Positions 1-7,600 of a stretch of 24,655 nucleotides of DNA are shown here, one piece after another (the first letter of the stretch is position 1; every line of letters starts with the position of its first letter). The stretch comes from Selenomonas sp963544755 (lineage in GTDB: Bacteria > Bacillota > Negativicutes > Selenomonadales > Selenomonadaceae). The stretch lies in the NCBI GenBank assembly GCA_963544755.1, contig CAUUGH010000024.1, positions 1-24,655 on the forward strand, in the 5' to 3' direction. The notes beneath the pieces were generated by a model. That model was not told where the DNA came from, ran no database searches, and was given only the letters and a program-made list of their open reading frames with translations. The translations under genes and the position numbers were made by a program.

Positions 1-2
1 TG

Positions 3-647
3 ACAACTGATTACAGCACAATGTCATACCGTCTGCAAACGTGGTATACGCCGGGGGCAAGTGGCGAACCCGGAACATTTGCAAAGCCGAATAGAGCATG
101 GCGACCATGGCATATTTATGGAAGCGGACAGGCGTTTAGTAAAGAAACATCGTTAGATTATTATATTTATGTGGATGCAGGGAAGCTGATTATTGTATTG
201 GAATATCCCACGGCAAGTAATATATGCGAACCGATTGTTACCTATTTAGGGGAGCCGGATACACGATTTACCACAGAATCACAGTCAAGAGGCGTCCTTT
301 TTGCTGCATCCAATACCAATCAAAGGGTGTGTATCACCGATTGTCCCGATGATTTAGGGATAAAAGACGATGTGTATTTCTTGCCGACATACGCTTTACT
401 ACCCACAGTTGATCCAAATATTGCGAGAAAATATATGGTATCTCCCATATATTATGGCTCGAATGAAGAAGGGTTTAGAGGAAAACTAGATGGTATTAAG
501 ACAGTGAAATACTACACAACGCCTATTGCAAATCTTTTGCAGGGAGATACGCTTGTCACAGAACACGCAAAGTATCATTGCGTATTGCCATACGGTTTAT
601 ATGAAACGCCATTCCCCGGCAAGGCTGTTTTACTGAGAATCGAGTGA
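3..647 (+). CDS. Phage virion-type protein, 5' end cut by window edge
   Basis: The frame is open from base 3, so codons run in from upstream of the window. The first ATG, at 21, has no Shine-Dalgarno sequence in front of it, so this is most likely the C-terminal part (at least 214 codons) of a longer protein. I do not recognise a named family. The sequence is rich in Tyr, Thr, Gly and Pro and has alternating beta-type stretches, with no signal peptide or membrane segment, which fits a tail, baseplate or other virion component. It lies directly upstream of the 54-bp-repeat gene, and its stop at 645-647 overlaps a possible GTG start at 644. Its base composition is visibly more A+T-rich than the lysis genes that follow. 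The phage assignment rests on the downstream endolysin cassette and is inference. Confidence 0.6.
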   Translation, partial: TTDYSTMSYRLQTWYTPGASGEPGTFAKPNRAWRPWHIYGSGQAFSKETSLDYYIYVDAGKLIIVLEYPTASNICEPIVTYLGEPDTRFTTESQSRGVLFAASNTNQRVCITDCPDDLGIKDDVYFLPTYALLPTVDPNIARKYMVSPIYYGSNEEGFRGKLDGIKTVKYYTTPIANLLQGDTLVTEHAKYHCVLPYGLYETPFPGKAVLLRIE

Positions 648-652
648 TCCGC

Positions 653-1066
653 ATGCAGTATATAGCTACAGACATCGGGTCAATAGATGTCGGACGCAGA
701 AAGGCAAGAGACGCCCCGGGTGTGGAGATTGAGCCGCTAGAGCAGGCGATGCGTGTCGTACGGGACGCCCCTGCGATGGAGATTGAGCCACTAGAGCAGG
801 CGATGCGTGTCGTGCGCGATGCCCCTGCGGCAGAGATTGAGCCACTAGAGATAGCGATGCGCGTCGTACGGGACGCCCCTGTAGCAGAGATTGAGCCGCT
901 AGAGCAGGCGATGCGTGTCGTGCGCGATGCCCCTGCGGCAGAGATTGAGCCGCTAGAGATAGCGATGCGCGTCGTGCGCGATGCCCCTGCGATAGAGATC
1001 GAGGAGGATTTTTTGGTTTGGAAGCTGAAAAAGCGCAAACGAAATAAACAAGCGTTTATCCTGTGA
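653..1066 (+). CDS. Repeat protein of unknown function, 18-residue tandem units (prophage)
   Basis: This gene encodes about 137 aa, mostly five full units plus one partial unit of an 18-residue repeat with consensus RVVRDAP(A/V)xEIEPLE(Q/I)AM. A short N-terminal lead (MQYIATDIGSIDVG) precedes the repeat, and a basic tail (WKLKKRKRNKQ) closes the protein. I chose the ATG at 653 because GAGTG lies 6 nt upstream. A GTG at 644 that overlaps the previous stop is the alternative, adding three residues. There is no signal peptide or membrane segment. Each unit mixes acidic (EIEPLE) and basic (RVVR) blocks, which would suit a rod or oligomer interface, but no function can be assigned. It sits between a virion-type gene and the lysis genes, and a terminator hairpin overlaps its stop codon. 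Confidence 0.65.
   Translation: MQYIATDIGSIDVGRRKARDAPGVEIEPLEQAMRVVRDAPAMEIEPLEQAMRVVRDAPAAEIEPLEIAMRVVRDAPVAEIEPLEQAMRVVRDAPAAEIEPLEIAMRVVRDAPAIEIEEDFLVWKLKKRKRNKQAFIL
704..1015 (+). repeat. 54-bp in-frame tandem repeat array
   Basis: The motif gagattgag recurs at 725, 779, 833, 887 and 941, exactly 54 bp apart. A degenerate sixth copy (gagatcgag) starts at 995. The units fall into two types, ctagagcaggcg and ctagagatagcg. Units 2 and 4 differ at a single base and units 3 and 5 are close, so a 108-bp pair seems to have been duplicated on top of the 54-bp step. The period is divisible by three, so copy-number changes keep the reading frame. Confidence 0.95.
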
Positions 1067-1090
1067 AGCCGCTTTCTGGCGGCTTTTGTT
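1066..1090 (+). terminator. Rho-independent terminator or attenuator before the lysis cassette
   Basis: Stem AAGCCGC/GCGGCTT (1066-1072 with 1079-1085), loop of 6, then a T-rich tail. It starts on the stop codon of the repeat gene and ends 27 nt before the start of the holin-like gene, so it separates structural from lysis genes. Confidence 0.75.
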
Positions 1091-1116
1091 ATGTCTGTAA
1101 GAAAGGTGGTGAAAAT

Positions 1117-1500
1117 ATGCAAGAAGAAATGACCGCACAGATCGTTTTGACGCTTGCCTCTGTCGGTGCCTCATCGCTATGCGCCTACTTGCTTTATTGC
1201 TTGCAAAGACGCGACAAGAAACGTGAAGAAGCGGAAAAAGAGCGCGAGCGGATAGAGCAAGAGCGAGAGGCGGTGAGAGAGCGCGAATCCGAGGCGCTAA
1301 GAATGGGCGTACTCGCCGTCCTGCGTGATCGTATCGTGCAGTCGGCGATCTACTTCCATGCGCGAGGATATGCCAATGCTGCACAAAAGGATAACATCAA
1401 CAAGATGTACTGCGCCTATCACGCGCTCGGCGGCAACGGCACAGCGACGCACGCGCTCGAAGAAATCATGGATCTGCCATTTGAAAAAGAAGGGGGATAA
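1117..1500 (+). CDS. Holin-like phage membrane protein with coiled coil
   Basis: This 127-aa protein has one hydrophobic segment at about residues 8-30, a highly charged Glu/Arg/Lys coiled coil at about 32-65, and a C-terminal module with the sequence AYHALGGNGTATHALEE. That module resembles the YxALGGNGT-type C-terminus I know from small proteins beside endolysins in Firmicutes prophages, where they are often annotated as holins or hypotheticals. The ATG at 1117 is preceded by aaggtggtg at a good distance. Upstream in-frame codons fall inside the terminator hairpin and have no SD. It is the first gene of the lysis cassette. The next gene begins 2 nt after its stop. The holin role is inferred from position and topology, since a single membrane segment does not prove it. 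Confidence 0.65.
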   Translation: MQEEMTAQIVLTLASVGASSLCAYLLYCLQRRDKKREEAEKERERIEQEREAVRERESEALRMGVLAVLRDRIVQSAIYFHARGYANAAQKDNINKMYCAYHALGGNGTATHALEEIMDLPFEKEGG

Positions 1501-1502
1501 CC

Positions 1503-1673
1503 TTGCAAAATTTCATCCATGCCGAAACCATTGTCAGCATCGGACTGGTCATTAGTCTATTGCTCTCGATTGCATACGGCACCAATGAACTCAGCATGAG
1601 CATCGCGTCCGGGCTTATCGGCTACATCGGACGCGGGAAATTGGTAGAAACCGAAAGGAGAAATGACAAATGA
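1503..1673 (+). CDS. Small phage membrane protein, TTG start (56 aa)
   Basis: Reading from TTG at 1503 gives a 56-aa peptide beginning MQNFIHAETIVSIGLVISLL, with one clear membrane segment at about residues 9-25, a second weaker hydrophobic stretch at about 31-43, and a charged tail (ETERRNDK). A strong SD (agggggat) ends 6-7 nt before the TTG. The stop TGA (1671-1673) overlaps the amidase ATG (1670-1672) as ATGA, a classic coupled junction. Size, topology and place between the holin-like gene and the endolysin fit a second holin or antiholin, or one of the small membrane proteins common in prophage lysis regions. It is easily missed because of its length and its non-ATG start. Confidence 0.7.
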   Translation: MQNFIHAETIVSIGLVISLLLSIAYGTNELSMSIASGLIGYIGRGKLVETERRNDK

Positions 1674-2209
1674 AAGTATTTTTGAACCCCGGTCACGCAC
1701 CGAACGGCAATCCCGACCCCGGAGCTTGCGGCTGCGGTCTAAGAGAAAGCGACGTGGTAAAGAGCGTCGCCGATCTCGTAGAGCATTATCTTGTAAATGC
1801 AGGAATCGAGGTTGTTGGCAATCTGCAGCATGACGACCTCGACGCTGTTACAGAGGCAGCCAACGAAAGTAATGCGGATGTCTTTATAAGCATCCACTGC
1901 AATGCCTGCAACGGAGATGCAAACGGCACAGAAGTCTGGTACTACGCCGGAAGCCACGCAGGAGAGGAACTTGCAAGCTGCATCCAAAGTCAGATCATAG
2001 ATGCACTCGATATCGTAGATCGCGGCACAAAGGGAGCAAAGCCCGGAGTCAACGGCTTGTATGTTTTAAGTAATACCGATGCCGTTGCCGTCCTCGTAGA
2101 ACTTGCCTTTATCGACAACGAGGACGACGCGGCGCTGCTGCGTGACAATCAGGATGACTTTGCCCGAGCGATTGCGCGAGGTGTGACGGACTACGAGCAG
2201 GGGATATGA
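1670..2209 (+). CDS. N-acetylmuramoyl-L-alanine amidase (Amidase_3), prophage endolysin
   Basis: This 179-aa single-domain Amidase_3 protein cleaves the bond between MurNAc and L-alanine in peptidoglycan. Zinc ligands are visible: His9 in NPGHAPNG, Glu26 in GLRESDVV and His76 in ISIHCNA. The catalytic Glu144 is in VLVELAFIDNEDD. There is no signal peptide and no separate wall-binding domain, so release needs the holin-like neighbours. The SD is aaggag 9 nt upstream. The start overlaps the stop of the 56-aa gene, and its own stop overlaps the next start (2206). The cysteine-rich stretch at the N-terminus (ACGCG, residues 19-23) is unusual but does not disturb the ligands. The fold and activity are clear; the endolysin role comes from the context. 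Confidence 0.92.
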   Translation: MKVFLNPGHAPNGNPDPGACGCGLRESDVVKSVADLVEHYLVNAGIEVVGNLQHDDLDAVTEAANESNADVFISIHCNACNGDANGTEVWYYAGSHAGEELASCIQSQIIDALDIVDRGTKGAKPGVNGLYVLSNTDAVAVLVELAFIDNEDDAALLRDNQDDFARAIARGVTDYEQGI

Positions 2210-2814
2210 TGCAAGTTGCAAAGCATAAAAACATCCTGCTTGTTGTACTCATCATCACTGTTGTCAGTATTGCTTATGCAGTTGGCCGACAATTTGCAAA
2301 ACAAAATGAACAAGAGCAGGAAAAGCCTGCTGCCCTCACGCAGGAACAGACGCAATACACCAAAACGCTGCAACAGCAACTCGACATCTCGCGCAAGAAC
2401 GCCGACGAACTGCGCCGCGAGCTTGCCGCCGCACAAGCAGGAGAGCGTGCGCCTGCAGCGACATACTATGTCAACGCACCGACAGTCGAGCGGGCGGCAC
2501 AGATGGTTGAAAAGCAGATCGAGGCAGACGATCCGACGTTGCCACGCACGGCGCGTGAAAAGTCTGACCGCACTGTTGTCACGCCGATCACGAAAGATAA
2601 AGACGGCAAGGAGCTGCCGCCGGATAAGCAGAAAGTCGATGTCTACAAGGTGAACTTGAGAAAAGACCATCGCGTGAAAGCGGGCGCGACGATGGTTGAC
2701 GGCAAAGCATACGCCACTGTCGGTTATGAGCAGGGACGCTTTGAAGCGCTCATGCACTTTGACGGCGCGAGAATGCACGGCGCGAGTGTGATGTATAACA
2801 TCGTCGAGTGGTGA
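2206..2814 (+). CDS. Membrane-anchored coiled-coil phage protein, spanin candidate
   Basis: This protein of 202 aa starts at an ATG overlapping the amidase stop (ATGATG, 2206-2211). Residues 9-26 form one membrane helix after a short basic N-terminus, giving an N-in, C-out topology. Residues 37-82 are a Gln/Glu/Lys/Arg-rich coiled coil, followed by a linker and a C-terminal beta-type domain (YKVNLRKDHRVKAG to the Trp202 end). The layout of membrane anchor plus periplasmic coiled coil, placed directly after an endolysin, is that of an inner-membrane (Rz-like) spanin. That would make sense if the host has an outer membrane. I know of no sequence match to a spanin and see no partner lipoprotein, so this is inference from topology and position. 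A tail-associated or regulatory role cannot be excluded. Confidence 0.6.
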   Translation: MMQVAKHKNILLVVLIITVVSIAYAVGRQFAKQNEQEQEKPAALTQEQTQYTKTLQQQLDISRKNADELRRELAAAQAGERAPAATYYVNAPTVERAAQMVEKQIEADDPTLPRTAREKSDRTVVTPITKDKDGKELPPDKQKVDVYKVNLRKDHRVKAGATMVDGKAYATVGYEQGRFEALMHFDGARMHGASVMYNIVEW

Positions 2815-2849
2815 AATAAAAAAAGGAAAGCATCGCGCTTCCCTGTAGC

Positions 2850-2870
2850 TTGTCTACAATTTGCCTACAA
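2850..2870. repeat. Paired TTGYCTACAA direct repeat, possible integrase arm sites
   Basis: TTGTCTACAA (2850-2859) is followed one base later by TTGCCTACAA (2861-2870), giving an 11-bp period, about one helical turn. Such phased short repeats next to a prophage end suit integrase arm-type sites. This is inferred from position only. Confidence 0.4.
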
Positions 2871-2897
2871 AAACCATGATTCGCCTGTATAATCTCT

Positions 2898-2947
2898 CAC
2901 AAGGCTTCACGCTGAAAAGCCGCTTGTTATTTGCGTGAAGCCTTGTG
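2898..2947. repeat. Perfect 15-bp inverted repeat after the phage lysis genes
   Basis: CACAAGGCTTCACGC (2898-2912) and its exact complement GCGTGAAGCCTTGTG (2933-2947) flank a 20-nt loop. Only three T follow, so it may be a factor-assisted terminator for the phage late operon, or a recombination-related palindrome. Confidence 0.7.
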
Positions 2948-3106
2948 TTTACTGGGTTTATGGGTAGGTGCCATACACCACAGAAACCCTATACAACCTA
3001 TTGCCAGCATTTTTGTGGAGAATGTCGTTGTGGGTACACCTTGATGAACCGAGATCGATATTAAAATATGAGAGCAATTTGTTCTGTTTGTACTAACAGA
3101 GAACAT

Positions 3107-3146
3107 AAAAAAACGCTGCTGAGAAAATGCTTTCAGCAGCGTTTTT
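3107..3146 (-). terminator. Bidirectional terminator downstream of fprA
   Basis: Stem AAACGCTGCTGA/TCAGCAGCGTTT (3111-3122 with 3133-3144), with an A-run on the left and a T-run on the right, so it can work on both strands. It begins 7 nt past the fprA stop on the minus strand. Confidence 0.9.
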
Positions 3147-3152
3147 GTGTCG

Positions 3153-4322
3153 TTACTTCGTTTCTATCCCCTTGACTTTCTCGCGGATGTCTTCGAGCTG
3201 TTCCTTGCTCGGGATATTCGCGATGCGGATCATGTCGAGGCAGATGTTACAGCCGGCAGCTTTTAGTTCATCTTCGATGAGCTTGATGCTTTGACCGCCC
3301 CAACCGTAAGAGCCGAAGGCGAAAGCATCGCGTCCTTTCGGCGCAAGCCCTTTGAGGTAGCAGAGGAAGCCGGCGATGGTCGGCATCATCTGATTGTTGA
3401 TGGTAGGCGAACCGACGGCGAGGTAGCGGCTTGTGAGGACATCGACGACGACATCTGACATATGCTTTTTAGTGATGTCATAGTATTTGGTGGGGATGCC
3501 CTTTTCGGCGAAAGCTTCGGCAATGGTGCGTGCCATCTTTTCTGTTGAATGCCACATTGAATCAAATACGACGACTGCCGCATCCTCTAGCTCTCCTGTA
3601 CTCCATTTTTGGTAGGCTTCCAAGATGTCGCGGATATGAGAGCGCCAGAGCCTTCCATGTCCTGTGGCGATCATCTCGATGTCGATGCCGGCTAGTGCTT
3701 TTAGAGCCGTTTGCGCTTGGCGCCCGTAGAGCATGAGGATATTGGCATAATATTTTTTGGCTTCTTCCATGAGAATGGCAAAGTCGACTTCATCGTCAAA
3801 AAGCTTGGATGCGGCAAAGTGTTGGCCAAAGGCGTCGTTTGAAAAGAGGATTTTTTCCTCCGGGCAGTAAGTAACCATGCTGTCAGGCCAATGCAGCATG
3901 GGCGTTGGCACAAATTTGAGCGTGCGCTTGCCGAGAGAAAGCGTATCGCCGGCTTTGACGCCGTGGTAGAAAAGTTTGCCGTAGTGAGCGGTCAAGCCCT
4001 TAAAGCCGTTCGGATCGCTCGTGTAGATTTGCGCCTTAGGGCAAATCTTTACCATCGCAGGGATAGTACCTGAGTGATCCGGCTCGACGTGGTTTGAGAC
4101 GATGATGTCGATTTTACCCGGATCGATTACAGATGAGATGCGTGCTATAAGTTCATCGCTAAACGGTGCTTTCACCGTGTCAATCAGCGTGATTTTTTCG
4201 TCGAGGATGAGGTAGGCGTTGTAGCTTGAGCCGCGCCCTGTTTCGTAGCCGTGGAAGCTACGCATCGACCAGTCGATCGCGCCGACCCAGTAGATGCCTT
4301 TTTTTATTTCAGTTGCCTGCAT
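3153..4322 (-). CDS. fprA: FprA-family A-type flavoprotein (flavodiiron protein)
   Basis: This cytoplasmic 389-aa flavodiiron protein has the full family length. It reduces O2 to water and/or NO to N2O in anaerobes, using electrons usually delivered by rubredoxin or a flavoprotein. Residues 1 to about 245 are the metallo-beta-lactamase-like domain with a complete diiron set: His78, Glu80, Asp82 and His83 in NHVEPDHSG, His144 in PMLHWPDS, Asp163 in FSNDAFG and His221 in ATGHGRLWR. Residues of about 250-389 are the flavodoxin-like FMN domain (VVFDSMWHSTEKMA; GSPTINNQMMP; FGSYGWGGQS). The ATG has SD aaaggtgg in front. No rubredoxin gene is adjacent. It is divergent from PFOR and has its own promoter and terminator. 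O2 or NO specificity cannot be read from the sequence. Confidence 0.95.
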   Translation of the reverse strand: MQATEIKKGIYWVGAIDWSMRSFHGYETGRGSSYNAYLILDEKITLIDTVKAPFSDELIARISSVIDPGKIDIIVSNHVEPDHSGTIPAMVKICPKAQIYTSDPNGFKGLTAHYGKLFYHGVKAGDTLSLGKRTLKFVPTPMLHWPDSMVTYCPEEKILFSNDAFGQHFAASKLFDDEVDFAILMEEAKKYYANILMLYGRQAQTALKALAGIDIEMIATGHGRLWRSHIRDILEAYQKWSTGELEDAAVVVFDSMWHSTEKMARTIAEAFAEKGIPTKYYDITKKHMSDVVVDVLTSRYLAVGSPTINNQMMPTIAGFLCYLKGLAPKGRDAFAFGSYGWGGQSIKLIEDELKAAGCNICLDMIRIANIPSKEQLEDIREKVKGIETK

Positions 4323-4381
4323 GATATTACCACCTTTCTGCGCGAGTGGCGCACAATCATGTTTTTCGATTCTATGTATAT

Positions 4382-4410
4382 ATTGTATATCGAATAGAGA
4401 ATAAATACAA
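4382..4410 (-). promoter_or_regulatory. fprA promoter
   Basis: Read on the minus strand: -35 TTGTAT (4405-4410), 17-bp spacer, -10 TACAAT (4382-4387). Transcription should start near 4375, giving a leader of about 50 nt. The two hexamers lie inside an 11-bp inverted repeat (4378-4388 and 4405-4415). Confidence 0.65.
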
Positions 4411-4414
4411 TATA

Positions 4415-4438
4415 TTATTATGCATCTTATTATGCATC
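4415..4438. repeat. Tandem 12-bp direct repeat just upstream of the fprA -35
   Basis: TTATTATGCATC occurs twice in immediate succession (4415-4426 and 4427-4438), which is GATGCATAATAA read on the minus strand. The pair abuts the -35 region of fprA, a typical activator position. Confidence 0.75.
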
Positions 4439-4563
4439 TATTTTTTCAAAAGCAGCGATTAAAGAGCCGCTTAGGATTTGCCCTTAAAGGGCGCCAAAGT
4501 GTGATTCGCCTTTTATGTAAGGATGTTACGCAATATTTGCAAAATGTATGTTTGTGCGTGTAG
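4439..4563. other. Remainder of the fprA/PFOR divergent intergenic region
   Basis: No gene is seen. It contains a small palindrome, GCCCTT-A-AAGGGC (4480-4492), about 70 bp upstream of the PFOR -35, and otherwise A+T-rich sequence between the two divergent promoters. Confidence 0.5.
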
Positions 4564-4592
4564 TTTACAATAAGCATTGTTCGGTGTATAAT
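4564..4592 (+). promoter_or_regulatory. PFOR promoter
   Basis: -35 TTTACA (4564-4569), 17-bp spacer, -10 TATAAT (4587-4592), close to the housekeeping sigma consensus and suitable for a highly expressed gene. The expected start is near 4599, leaving a leader of about 64 nt that ends in the SD gagggga. Confidence 0.85.
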
Positions 4593-4662
4593 AGGCATAG
4601 TGGGTATTACCTGCATTTATGTGTTTTGTATCTTTTAATAAAAGAGGGGAGAATTTCAAAAC

Positions 4663-7600
4663 ATGAGTAAGAAAATGAAAACCATGGACGGCAACACGGC
4701 TGCCGGATATATTTCCTACGCGTTTACCGATGTTGCCGCCATCTACCCGATCACGCCGTCTTCACCGATGGCAGAGCACGTCGATGCTTTAGCTGCAAAG
4801 GGTACTAAAAACATTTTCGGTCAGAAGGTGCGCGTCATTGAGATGCAGTCGGAAGCAGGTGCTGCAGGTGCGGTACACGGTTCGTTGCAGGCAGGTGCTC
4901 TTACGACGACGTATACGGCTTCGCAGGGCTTTTTACTGATGATTCCAAACCTCTACAAGATAGCAGGTGAGCTGCTGCCGGGTGTCTTTCATGTTAGTGC
5001 CCGTGCTATTGCGACTTCTTCTCTCAATATTTTCGGAGATCAGCGAGATGTCATGTCAGCGCGTCAGACAGGCTGTGCGATGCTGTGTGAGGCGAGTGTG
5101 CAAGAAGTAATGGATCTTGCCGCTGTCGCGCATCTTGTTGCGATCAAAGGTCGCGTGCCGTTTATCAATTTCTTTGACGGTTTTAGAACATCGCACGAGA
5201 TCCAAAAGATAGAGGTCATTGACTTTGCGGATCTGGCAAAATTAGTAGATCAAGATGCCTTGAAGGCATTTCGTGCGCGTGCGCTAAATCCGAATCATCC
5301 GGTCGTTCGCGGTACGGCGCAAAACCCCGACATCTACTTCCAGTCGCAAGAAGCCGCTAATAAGTATTATGAGGCGCTTCCGGCACTCGTTGAAGAAGCG
5401 ATGGCAGATCTTTCAAAGATCACGGGGCGAGAGCATCATCTCTTTGACTATTACGGTGCAAAAGACGCCGAGCGCGTCATCATTGCCATGGGTTCTATCT
5501 GTCAGACGGCTGGCGAAGCGGTGGATTATCTAAATTCTAAGGGCGAAAAGGTTGGGCTTTTATCGGTACATCTTTATCGTCCGTTCTCACTTGAACACTT
5601 CTTTAAGGCTTTACCTAAGACGATCAAAAAGATCGCCGTACTTGACCGTACGAAAGAGCCGGGGGCTGTTGGCGAACCGCTTTATCTTGATGTTAAAGCT
5701 GCGTTTTATAACTCCGACATGAATCCTGTCATCGTCGGCGGTCGCTACGGTCTTGGCGGCAAGGACACGACACCTGATCATGTTCTTGCGGTATACGAAG
5801 AGCTTAAAAAAGATGCTCCCAAGCATGGCTTTACGATCGCCATCGAAGACGATGTGACGCATATGTCGCTTGCCGACTATCCGGAAGATGTAGATCTTAC
5901 ACCTGAAGGAACGACCGCCTGTAAGTTTTGGGGTCTTGGCTCTGATGGTACAGTCGGTGCAAATAAAAGTGCAATCAAGATCATTGGCGATAAGACCGAT
6001 ATGTATGCACAGGCATATTTTGCCTATGACTCGAAGAAATCGGGCGGCATCACGATGTCGCATCTGCGCTTTGGAAAATCCCCGATCAATTCGCCGTATC
6101 TCATTCACAATGCCAATTTCATATCCTGCTCACAGCAGTCATATGTGACGAAGTATGATCTTTTGGCAGGTCTAAAAAAAGGCGGCAAATTCCTTCTTAA
6201 TACGGTCTGGAATGAAGAAGATCTTTCAAAGCACTTGCCTTCTTACATGAAGCGTTACATTGCTAGGAATAACATTGAATTTTACACGGTCAACGCTGTT
6301 GATATTGCTAAAGAATTGGGGCTTGGCGGCCGCTTCAACATGGTCATGCAGTCGGCGTTTTTCAAGCTGGCGAACATCATCCCCATTGACACAGCCGTAA
6401 AATACCTAAAAGATGCTGTTGCTGCATCTTATGGCAGTAAGGGACAAAACATCGTCGATATGAATAACGGCGCCATTGACAAGGGGATTGATGCGCTCCA
6501 TCGCGTCAATGTTCCGCTAGATTGGGCAGATGCCGCAGATGAAAAGACCGAGGCACAAGATATTCCGGCATTTATCACGGATATTCAAAATATCATGAAC
6601 CGCCAAGAAGGCGATCATCTTAAGGTTTCGCATTTTAGCGCGGATATGGTAGATGGTACATTTCCGGTTGGCGGCTCAGCGTATGAAAAGCGTGGTACGG
6701 CAATAAGTGTACCCGTGTGGAACGCTACTAAGTGCATCGGCTGCAACAAATGTTCTTACGTTTGCCCACACGCGACGATTCGCCCCATACTTACGACCGA
6801 TGCGGAAAAAGATGCAGCGCCGGTGGGCTTTCCTTGGAAGCAGGTAAAGTCTATCAAAAATTATAACTTTACAATCACCGTTTCTACGATGGATTGCCTT
6901 GGCTGCGGCAACTGTGCGCAGGTCTGCCCGGCAAAAGCTCTTGATATGAAGCCGCTTGATGATGAGCTAAAAGCAGCGCAGGTATACTTTGACTATGCGG
7001 TTGATCCAAAGAAGGTCAAGACGAAGCAAAACCCGATGAAGAAAGATACTGTCATCGGGTCGCAGTTTGAAAAGCCGCTTTTGGAATTTTCCGGCGCTTG
7101 TGCAGGCTGCGGCGAAACGCCATACGCAAAGCTCATCACGCAGCTTTACGGTGATCGCATGATGATCTCAAATGCTACCGGCTGCTCGTCGATCTGGGGT
7201 GGCAGCGCACCGGCGATGCCGTATACGACAAATGAAAAGGGCTATGGACCTGCATGGGCAAATTCCCTTTTTGAAGACAACGCCGAATTTGGTCTTGGTA
7301 TGTTCCTAGGCGTGCGTGCGATAAGAGATCGCATTGCAGCAGATGTTGATGCAGCTTTAGCTGACAAAAAAGGCAGTGCTGATCTGCAGGCTGCTTTGAA
7401 AGATTGGAAAGACAACATGGCAGAAGGCGAAGGAACACGAGAACGCGCCGACAAGCTGACAGAACTTCTTGCAAAGGAAAAGGAGAGCGACGAGCTTTTG
7501 AACGCCATTTACGATGCTCGTGACTACTTCGTGAAGCGTTCGCAGTGGATCTTTGGCGGCGACGGTTGGGCATATGACATTGGCTACGGTGGTGTCGATC

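Larger units (their letters stand above)
2815..3107. other. Non-coding gap at the prophage/host boundary
   Basis: No credible gene lies between the last phage gene and the fprA terminator. The stretch holds a duplicated 10-mer (2850-2870) and a perfect inverted repeat (2898-2947), both listed separately. The rest shows no tRNA and no further recognisable element. The phage attachment site is expected here, but I cannot point to its core without the other prophage end. Confidence 0.5.

Noticed and set aside
704..1015. Possible CRISPR array
   Set aside because: Units are contiguous, 54 bp long, in frame, and have no unique spacers. They encode a protein.
556..1122. Long open frame on the minus strand across the 54-bp repeats (Ser/Thr/Arg-rich repeats)
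   Set aside because: It stays open only because the repeat period is a multiple of three. It has no SD, runs against the phage operon, and extends into neighbouring genes and a terminator.
1325..1555. Overlapping plus-strand frame in the holin-like gene
   Set aside because: Its composition is that of a shifted frame, it has no SD, and it overlaps both the holin-like gene and the well-supported 56-aa gene.
2216..2653. Embedded +1 frame inside the spanin candidate as an outer-membrane spanin partner
   Set aside because: No lipobox with a cysteine at a signal-peptide end. The translation is Arg/Ser-rich as in a shifted frame, and there is no SD.
2947..3106. tRNA gene as the phage attachment target
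   Set aside because: No cloverleaf, T-loop consensus or CCA end could be found on either strand of the gap.
5611..6108. Minus-strand frame inside PFOR
   Set aside because: It lies wholly within a clearly conserved gene, has no SD, and shows no family features.
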